Of a stretch of 10,995 nt of DNA, positions 6,491-10,995 are shown piece by piece. Each line of letters opens with the position of its first letter. Position 1 is the first letter of the stretch. The position numbers and the translations under genes are program-made. Below the pieces are notes generated by a model. It did not search any database and was not told the DNA's origin. It saw only the letters and a list, made by a program, of their open reading frames with translations. Source of the stretch: Betaproteobacteria bacterium (GTDB taxonomy: Bacteria; Pseudomonadota; Gammaproteobacteria; Burkholderiales; Burkholderiaceae_C); NCBI GenBank assembly GCA_947448675.1, contig CANFOR010000085.1:1-10995 (forward strand). Direction: 5' to 3'.

Positions 6491-7102
6491 ATGCCCGCCA
6501 CCACCCACCTGCTCTACCTGCACGGCTTTCGCTCCTCGCCCCAGTCTTTCAAGGCGCGCATGGTGGCCGATTGGATGGCCCAGCAGCGGCCCGATGTGCA
6601 TTGGTGGTGCCCGCAGTTACCGGCCTCGCCAAGCGAGGCCATGGCGCTGTTGCAAACGGGTGTGGCCCAGTGGCCGCGCAGCAGCATGGCGGTGGTGGGC
6701 TCCTCGCTGGGCGGCTTTTACGCCACGGCCCTGGCCTGCCGCTTAGGCTGTAAGGCGGTGCTACTCAACCCGGCGGTGCAACCGGCGCGCGACCTGGAGC
6801 GCCATATTGGCGAACACGCAGTGTGGCAGCAGCCCGACGAAAAAATCTTTTTCCAAGCCTCATTTATTGAGGAATTGCGCCGCATAGGCACACCAGATAT
6901 GCGTGGAGCGCTACATATTTCAGAGCAAATGAAAGCCAAAATTTTTACCGTCATCGCCAAGGGCGACGAACTGCTGAGCTGGCGCGAGATGCAAGCCGCC
7001 TACGCGGGCTGCCCAGGTTTGTTGCTCGAAGGCTCAGACCACGGCCTCTCAGGCTTTGCCGAGCAACTGCCTGCGGTGCTGCAGTTTTTGCAGCTCGCTT
7101 AG
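6491..7102 (+). CDS. YqiA-like alpha/beta-hydrolase esterase
   Basis: A 203-residue protein of the YqiA/YcfP-type alpha/beta-hydrolase family, close to the roughly 190-residue E. coli YqiA. It has LLYLHGFRSSPQSFKA at 7-22, the nucleophile elbow GSSLGG with Ser72, a catalytic Asp candidate at 159 in AKGDELLSW, and His184 in EGSDHGLSGF. Family members are cytosolic carboxylesterases of uncertain physiological substrate. ATG 6491 is chosen over ATG 6428 because the upstream 21 residues look like translated intergenic DNA and overlap the inverted repeat. No Shine-Dalgarno is visible at 6491. Oddity: residues about 125-155 have AT-rich codons, and the segment between EEL and AKGDE seems a few residues longer than in homologues I recall. 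It converges on the CDGSH gene with only 20 bases between stops and no obvious terminator. Confidence 0.87.
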   Translation: MPATTHLLYLHGFRSSPQSFKARMVADWMAQQRPDVHWWCPQLPASPSEAMALLQTGVAQWPRSSMAVVGSSLGGFYATALACRLGCKAVLLNPAVQPARDLERHIGEHAVWQQPDEKIFFQASFIEELRRIGTPDMRGALHISEQMKAKIFTVIAKGDELLSWREMQAAYAGCPGLLLEGSDHGLSGFAEQLPAVLQFLQLA

Positions 7103-7122
7103 CGCAACCGTACTGGCTGCGT

Positions 7123-7365
7123 TCAATGCGCGTTTTTATGGCTGCCGTCGCACAGCGGCGGGTGGGCGCTGGCCTTGCAGCCGCAGAAATAAACCTCTTT
7201 GCTCTCGCTGGCGCTGTACTTGACGGGCACGAAGCTGCCGCCCTTGTGGGTGCCGTCACAAAGGGGCTGGGTTTTGCTCTGGCCGCAGGCGCACCAGTAG
7301 TAGTCTTTGCCTTGTTCGACCTTCACGGCAAACGGGGTTTCTGCAGCGCGTACGGGTGTGCTCAT
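7123..7365 (-). CDS. CDGSH iron-sulfur domain protein with two [2Fe-2S] motifs
   Basis: An 80-residue protein with two complete CDGSH signatures (CxCx2[ST]x3PxCDG[ST]H). The first is CACGQSKTQPLCDGTH with ligands C25, C27, C36 and H40; the second is CGCKASAHPPLCDGSH with C61, C63, C72 and H76. Each module should bind one [2Fe-2S] cluster with 3-Cys/1-His ligation, as in mitoNEET-like and CISD3-like proteins. The likely role is soluble electron or cluster transfer; the partner is unknown. The start at 7365 (MSTPVRAAETPFAV) is chosen because a plausible promoter lies just upstream, with its -10 box covering the next in-frame ATG, and because AGAAAG precedes the start by 7 bases. Longer in-frame extensions are basic low-complexity sequence. 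It is divergent from the ribonuclease gene. Confidence 0.92.
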   Translation of the reverse strand: MSTPVRAAETPFAVKVEQGKDYYWCACGQSKTQPLCDGTHKGGSFVPVKYSASESKEVYFCGCKASAHPPLCDGSHKNAH

Positions 7366-7399
7366 GGTGGGCTTTCTGGGTTTGGTGCTCGAGCTGCCC

Positions 7400-7429
7400 A
7401 TGGTACGCCTGCTGCGACCTGCGTGCCAA
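7400..7429 (-). promoter_or_regulatory. Candidate sigma-70 promoter of the CDGSH gene
   Basis: On the minus strand TTGGCA (7424-7429, 5 of 6 to consensus) is followed after 18 bases by TACCAT (7400-7405, 4 of 6). The predicted transcript starts near 7393, giving a leader of roughly 28 bases with AGAAAG before the ATG at 7365. Confidence 0.45.
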
Positions 7430-7487
7430 GTCTTTTTACCAAGCCTCTTGCGCTGCCTTTTACCTGCGCTCTCAGCGCGTGGCCGCA

Positions 7488-7496
7488 TGGGACAAT
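7488..7496 (+). promoter_or_regulatory. Candidate extended -10 box of the ribonuclease gene
   Basis: TGG followed by GACAAT matches an extended -10 (TGn plus hexamer). Six bases (CGCGCC) separate it from the ATG, so transcription would start at or next to the start codon. No -35 of note is seen. GGGA at 7489-7492 is the only Shine-Dalgarno-like string and is 10 bases from the ATG. Confidence 0.5.
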
Positions 7497-7502
7497 CGCG
7501 CC

Positions 7503-9569
7503 ATGTATGTACTTTTTGAAGAAGCCGGGAAGTTCCTGGGCGGGCGGGTTTTGTCTGAGGCCGAGAGTTCGGCCCAGGTGGAGTTGGAGTCGGGCAAGCG
7601 GGTCAAGGTGAAGGCGGCGCACATCGTGCTGCGCTTTGACAAACCGTCTCCGTCCGAGCTGATGGCCGCCGCGCAAACGGCCAGCGCCGCCATGGACCTA
7701 GAACTGGCCTACGAGTTTGCGCCCGAAGACGAGTTTGGTTTTGGCGACTTGGCCGTTGAATACTTCAGCAAACAAGCCAGCCTGGCCGAACAGGCCGCCA
7801 CGCTGTACTGCTTGTTTGGTGCGCCGCACTACTTTCGGCGCGCCGGCAAGGGCCGCTTTAAGAAGGCCGCTCCTGAAGTCATAGCGCAGGCCCTGCTGGC
7901 CATAGAGAAAAAGAAGCAGCAAGTGGCGCAAGTGGAAGAGTGGGCGCAGCAGTTGCAAAACGGGCAATGCCCTGAGCCCATCAAAGAGCAACTCTACAAA
8001 ATTTTGTTCAAGCCCGACAAAAACGGGCCCGAGTACAAAGCCGTGTTGCTGGCCGCGCGCGCCAGCCAGACCGCGCCCTTGCTGCTGCTGCAACGCGCCG
8101 GTGCCATCGACTCGCCCTACCAGTTCCACTGGCGGCGTTTTGTGCTGGAAAACTTTCCCAAAGGCACGGGCTTCCCTGCGCTCAGCGCCCCCGAGATTAC
8201 CGAAGTGCTACCCCTGGCCAGCGTACCAGCTTTCTCGATCGACGACTCGCAGACCACCGAGATTGACGACGCGCTCTCGGTGCAAGGCTTGGGCACTGCC
8301 AGCATCACCATCGGCGTACACATTGCCGCGCCAGGGCTTGCCATGGCTACGGGAAGCGCTATCGACTTGGTAGCGCGCCACCGTTTGTCCACCGTCTACA
8401 TGCCGGGCCAAAAAATCACCATGCTGCCCGACGAGGTCGTGCAGCGCTACACACTGGCGGAGGGCCGCGACTGCCCGGCCGTGTCTTTGTACGTGGCCTT
8501 TGACGCTGAAACTTTGGCCATCCAAAGCAGCGAGACCAAGCTCGAGCGCGTGCCGATTGCGCACAACCTGCGCCACGACCAGCTCGACGCTGTGGTCACC
8601 GCAGAATGGCTACAAAACCCTGCTTTTGAGAGCCAAAACACGCCGCAAGCCGCACAGAATGTGCGTGCACAGCTATCATTTTTGTACCGCTTGGCGCAGC
8701 ATTTAAAGGCCCAGCGTGAAGTGGTGCGCGGCAAACCCGAGACTTTTAACCGGCCCGACTACAACTTCCGCCTGCCCGGCTGTGTGGGCGAGCCCAGCGG
8801 CAATGAGCAGGTGGAGATCAGCACCCGACAGCGCGGCGCGCCGCTCGACCTGATCGTGGCCGAGGCGATGATTTTGGCCAACAGCACCTGGGGCGAGTGG
8901 ATGCACCAGTGCGGCGTGCCCGCCATTTACCGCAGCCAGGCCAGCTTGGCACCGGGCGTGAAGGTGCGCATGGGCACCCGGGCTTTGCCGCACGCGGGCA
9001 TTGGTGTAAAGAGCTACGCCTGGGCGACCTCGCCGCTGCGCCGCTATACCGACATGGTCAACCAGTGGCAGATCATTGCCTGCGCCCGCCATGGCCGCAC
9101 GGCGGCCCTGGCTGCGCCCTTTAAACCCAAAGACGCCGAGCTGTTTTCCATTATCTCGGCCTTTGACGCGGCCTACAGCGCCTACAACGCCAACCAGCAG
9201 GCCATGGAGCGCTTTTGGACGCTCAAATACTTGCAGCAGCAAGGCATTACCGAGCTGGACGCAACGCTGTTCAAAGACGGCCTGGTGCGCGCTGACAGCC
9301 TGCCCCTGGTGTTGCCGGTGCTGGGCGCGCAAGGCCTGCCACGCGGCGCGCGGGTGCGCGTCAAGCTGGGCACGATTGACGAGATTGCGTTGGACGTAAG
9401 CGGCACTGTGGTCGCGCGGCTCGACGCCGACGCTGCGACGGGCGAAGCAAGCAAACCCGAGCCCGACGACGACGACGAACCCATGGCCGGGCCGATCAGC
9501 ATTGCGGTAGACGTGAACGAATCCTTACCAGAAGCTGGCGCAGAAACTGTGGCCAACGCTGCGGGTTGA
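7503..9569 (+). CDS. RNB-domain exoribonuclease (RNase II/R superfamily)
   Basis: A 688-residue 3'-to-5' exoribonuclease of the RNB family, expected to be cytosolic and to degrade single-stranded RNA processively. The RNB signature FSIDDSQTTEIDDALSV at 244-260 supplies D247, E253, D255 and D256. E253 occupies the place of D207 of E. coli RNase II, a change I recall as common in this subgroup. Other landmarks are TVYMPGQKITMLPDE at 297-311, VVRGKPETFNRPDYNFRLP at 407-425, and ATSPLRRYTDMVNQW at 508-522 with the conserved arginines. An S1-like beta region lies around 600-640, followed by an acidic tail (PDDDDEP). The N-terminal 240 residues resemble the Comamonadaceae/Burkholderiales form rather than E. 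coli RNase II. The start MYVLFEEAGKFLGGRVLSE is family-like; the open frame upstream (Trp/Cys-rich) is not coding. A repeat-like patch lies at 8624-8690. tonB follows 37 bases downstream. Confidence 0.93.
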   Translation: MYVLFEEAGKFLGGRVLSEAESSAQVELESGKRVKVKAAHIVLRFDKPSPSELMAAAQTASAAMDLELAYEFAPEDEFGFGDLAVEYFSKQASLAEQAATLYCLFGAPHYFRRAGKGRFKKAAPEVIAQALLAIEKKKQQVAQVEEWAQQLQNGQCPEPIKEQLYKILFKPDKNGPEYKAVLLAARASQTAPLLLLQRAGAIDSPYQFHWRRFVLENFPKGTGFPALSAPEITEVLPLASVPAFSIDDSQTTEIDDALSVQGLGTASITIGVHIAAPGLAMATGSAIDLVARHRLSTVYMPGQKITMLPDEVVQRYTLAEGRDCPAVSLYVAFDAETLAIQSSETKLERVPIAHNLRHDQLDAVVTAEWLQNPAFESQNTPQAAQNVRAQLSFLYRLAQHLKAQREVVRGKPETFNRPDYNFRLPGCVGEPSGNEQVEISTRQRGAPLDLIVAEAMILANSTWGEWMHQCGVPAIYRSQASLAPGVKVRMGTRALPHAGIGVKSYAWATSPLRRYTDMVNQWQIIACARHGRTAALAAPFKPKDAELFSIISAFDAAYSAYNANQQAMERFWTLKYLQQQGITELDATLFKDGLVRADSLPLVLPVLGAQGLPRGARVRVKLGTIDEIALDVSGTVVARLDADAATGEASKPEPDDDDEPMAGPISIAVDVNESLPEAGAETVANAAG
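8624..8690 (+). repeat. Possible diverged copy of the 4495-4561 repeat inside rnb
   Basis: Compared without gaps to the minus strand of 4495-4561, this 67-base stretch agrees at about 42 positions by hand count. The best blocks are GTGCGTG, CAGCTAT and TTTTGTA. The two copies are read in different frames (offset by one base), so the likeness is in DNA rather than in protein. It encodes residues around 374-396, between the end of the catalytic core motifs and VVRGKPE. Chance resemblance cannot be excluded by eye. Confidence 0.4.
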
Positions 9570-9593
9570 GGCAAGGGCACACTTTTCCACGGC

Positions 9594-9599
9594 GATAAT
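9594..9599 (+). promoter_or_regulatory. Candidate -10 box of tonB (GATAAT)
   Basis: GATAAT lies in the 37-base gap after rnb and is followed by TGAGCCC and then the GTG start, which again places a transcription start at the start codon. No -35 at normal spacing; TTGAGG at 9566-9571 is 22 bases away. If used, it would give tonB and mtgA a promoter of their own besides read-through from rnb. Confidence 0.4.
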
Positions 9600-9606
9600 T
9601 GAGCCC

Positions 9607-10473
9607 GTGAATCTGCTCGCCAAGCTCCGCGACTTCAGCACCCTGCAATGGGCGCTGGCGGCCTCTATTGCCGTGCATGCCGTGCTGCTCACGGTGCGCT
9701 GGGTTGACCCCGAAAGCTTTAACCGCGTGTTCCAAGACACGCCGCTGGAAGTAATCTTGGTCAATGCCAAAAGCAATGAACGGCCCGACAAAGCCAAGGC
9801 TATTGCCCAGGCCTCACTGGCAGGCGGTGGCGACACCGAAACCGGCCGTGCCACCACGCCGCTGCCACCCTCGGCCCTGATGGAGCTGGGCGACGCCAGC
9901 GAAGACGCGCAGAAAAAAGTCGAGTCTTTGCAAGCGCAGCAGCAGATGATGCTGGCCATGTACAAGCAGCAGCTGGCCAAAATGGCTGCGCAAGACCCCA
10001 AACCCAGCAGCGCCCAGCCCGCAGCCCAAGCCCAAGAAGACAAACGCCGCCAGTTGATGAACCTGCTGGCCGAGATTGAGCGGCGCATCAACGAAGAAAA
10101 CGCCCGCCCTAAGAAGCGCTTTATCAGCCCGGCCACACGCGAAGAAGCCTACGCCGTGTACTACGACAAGCTGCGCCACAAAATTGAAGACAAAGGCACC
10201 GAGAACTTTCCAGAGGCTGCGGGGCGCAAGCTCTATGGTGCGCTGACCATGATCGTGACCGTGAACTTTGACGGGCGGGTGCTCTCCACCGAAGTGGTAC
10301 AAACCTCGGGCAGCCTGACGCTCGACCGCCGGGCCCAAGCCATTGCCAAAGCTGCCGGGCCTTTTGGCAGTTTTAGCGAGGCTATGCGCCGCCAAGCCGA
10401 CCAAATTGTGGTGGTCTCGCGCTTTAAATTTACCCGAGACGAAACCCTAGAAACCCAGCTCACGGGCCAATGA
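9607..10473 (+). CDS. TonB-family energy transducer
   Basis: A 288-residue inner-membrane-anchored periplasmic protein, starting at GTG 9607. A single membrane segment at about 14-31 (WALAASIAVHAVLLTVRW) contains the S20-xxx-H24 pattern that TonB proteins use to couple to ExbB/ExbD. The C-terminal TonB domain spans about 190-278, with FPEAAGRKLYGALTMIVTVNFDGRV (given here in part: residues 201-225), VQTSGSLTLDRRA and VSRFKFTRDE. It would carry energy from the proton gradient to outer-membrane receptors. Oddity: the usual Pro-rich EP/KP spacer is missing; residues 98-165 are instead Gln/Ala/Glu/Lys-rich and look helical or coiled-coil, somewhat like TolA. No exbB or exbD is adjacent. The stop overlaps the mtgA start (ATGA). 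Alternative: a TolA-like or cell-envelope transducer rather than a metal-uptake TonB. Confidence 0.85.
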   Translation: MNLLAKLRDFSTLQWALAASIAVHAVLLTVRWVDPESFNRVFQDTPLEVILVNAKSNERPDKAKAIAQASLAGGGDTETGRATTPLPPSALMELGDASEDAQKKVESLQAQQQMMLAMYKQQLAKMAAQDPKPSSAQPAAQAQEDKRRQLMNLLAEIERRINEENARPKKRFISPATREEAYAVYYDKLRHKIEDKGTENFPEAAGRKLYGALTMIVTVNFDGRVLSTEVVQTSGSLTLDRRAQAIAKAAGPFGSFSEAMRRQADQIVVVSRFKFTRDETLETQLTGQ

Positions 10474-10995
10474 AAGCGACTGCGAAAATCTTCTTACGCT
10501 GGTTGGCCTGGCTGGGCATTGCGCTGTTGGCCTTGCAAGTTTTTTTTATCGCACGCATTGCGCTCACGGCCTGGGTCAATCCAGAGGCCACCTGCTTCCA
10601 ACGCTCAGAAGCTTGGCGCATTGCCAATGCCCAGGGCAGCCTGCCATGGCGCCAAGAATGGGTTGGCTATGCAGGCATTTCAGACAACATCAAACGCGCA
10701 GTGATCGCCTCTGAGGACAGCGATTTTGCATTCCACAATGGCGTCGAATGGGAGGCGATTGAAAAAGCCTGGCAAAAAAATGCTACCCAAGCGCAAAAAA
10801 GCAAACGCGTGAAAATTGTGGGCGGCTCAACCATCAGCCAGCAATTGGCCAAAAATCTGTTGCTCTCAGGCGAACGTAACTTGGTGCGCAAAGGCCAAGA
10901 GTTTGTGTTGACGCTGGCGTTGGAGCTGCTGTTGGACAAACAGCGTATTTTGGAAATTTATTTGAACAACGTGGAATGGGGCGAGGGGGTGTTTG
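10470..10995 (+). CDS. mtgA: Monofunctional peptidoglycan glycosyltransferase MtgA, 5' part
   Basis: The first 175 residues of a GT51 glycosyltransferase that polymerises lipid II into glycan strands at the periplasmic face; the gene runs off the window with no stop. One membrane anchor lies at about 12-34. GT51 motifs follow in order: AVIASEDSDFAFHNG (77-91) with catalytic Glu82, GGSTISQQLAKNL (118-130), and LLDKQRILEIYLNNVEWG (154-171) with the second conserved Glu at 162. Absence of further sequence means a bifunctional PBP cannot be formally excluded, but the short linker after the anchor fits MtgA. ATG 10470 overlaps the tonB TGA as ATGA, implying coupled translation. The region is more AT-rich than tonB and rnb. 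Confidence 0.92.
   Translation, partial: MKATAKIFLRWLAWLGIALLALQVFFIARIALTAWVNPEATCFQRSEAWRIANAQGSLPWRQEWVGYAGISDNIKRAVIASEDSDFAFHNGVEWEAIEKAWQKNATQAQKSKRVKIVGGSTISQQLAKNLLLSGERNLVRKGQEFVLTLALELLLDKQRILEIYLNNVEWGEGVF

Noticed and set aside
7366..7488. N-terminal extension of the CDGSH protein on the minus strand.
   Set aside because: Arg/Lys/Ser-rich translated intergenic sequence; the candidate promoter lies inside it and the family proteins are short.
7356..7502. Open frame extending the ribonuclease 49 residues upstream (Trp/Cys-rich).
   Set aside because: The extension has no family resemblance, overlaps the CDGSH promoter and start region, and MYVLFEEAGKFL at 7503 matches the expected N-terminus.
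1..10995. Defence island, toxin-antitoxin pair, prophage, CRISPR array or biosynthetic cluster.
   Set aside because: Nearly all of the window is filled by recognisable housekeeping or envelope genes, and no such signature genes, direct repeats or integrase/transposase motifs were seen.

Overview
The window looks like an ordinary chromosomal segment of a high-GC betaproteobacterium, most likely Comamonadaceae (Burkholderiales; Rhodoferax, Polaromonas or Limnohabitans type). This is inferred from protein style, from GC-rich codon use, and from a 67-base repeat that resembles a short interspersed repeat I associate with this family. No rRNA, tRNA, CRISPR array, insertion sequence or phage gene is visible. 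I did not find a new multi-gene system. The most unusual signal is repeat-like DNA lying in frame inside conserved genes.

Layout. Bases 1-1454 (+) hold the end of an EamA/DMT-family transporter, followed 2 bases later by a DUF429 protein (predicted RNase H-fold nuclease). Bases 1496-5855 (-) hold a tight three-gene string read as rodA, then a beta-hydroxyacid dehydrogenase, then a TonB-dependent outer-membrane receptor, with gaps of 4 and 18 bases. Bases 5943-6371 (-) encode a small secreted protein of unknown function, ended by a strong hairpin terminator (5895-5924). A 119-base divergent intergenic region with a perfect 7+7 inverted repeat separates it from a YqiA-like esterase (6491-7102, +). 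A double-CDGSH iron-sulfur protein (7123-7365, -) converges on yqiA and is divergent from an RNB-family exoribonuclease (7503-9569, +). That gene is followed by a TonB-type energy transducer (9607-10473, +) and a partial mtgA glycosyltransferase (10470-10995, +, cut by the window edge).

How the genes relate. RodA and MtgA are both peptidoglycan glycosyltransferases but sit in separate, oppositely oriented transcription units. The receptor and the TonB-like protein belong to the same kind of uptake machinery but are about 6 kb apart on opposite strands, so partnership cannot be read from position. Three genes (rodA, rnb, tonB) have a GAYAAT hexamer 6-8 bases before the start codon and no good Shine-Dalgarno, which suggests leaderless or nearly leaderless transcripts.

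Repeat-like DNA. The dehydrogenase gene carries an AT-rich 67-base stretch encoding part of its Rossmann domain. By hand count an ungapped 67-base stretch of the ribonuclease gene matches it at about 42 positions, in a different reading frame. Weaker candidates lie in yqiA and in the DUF429 gene.
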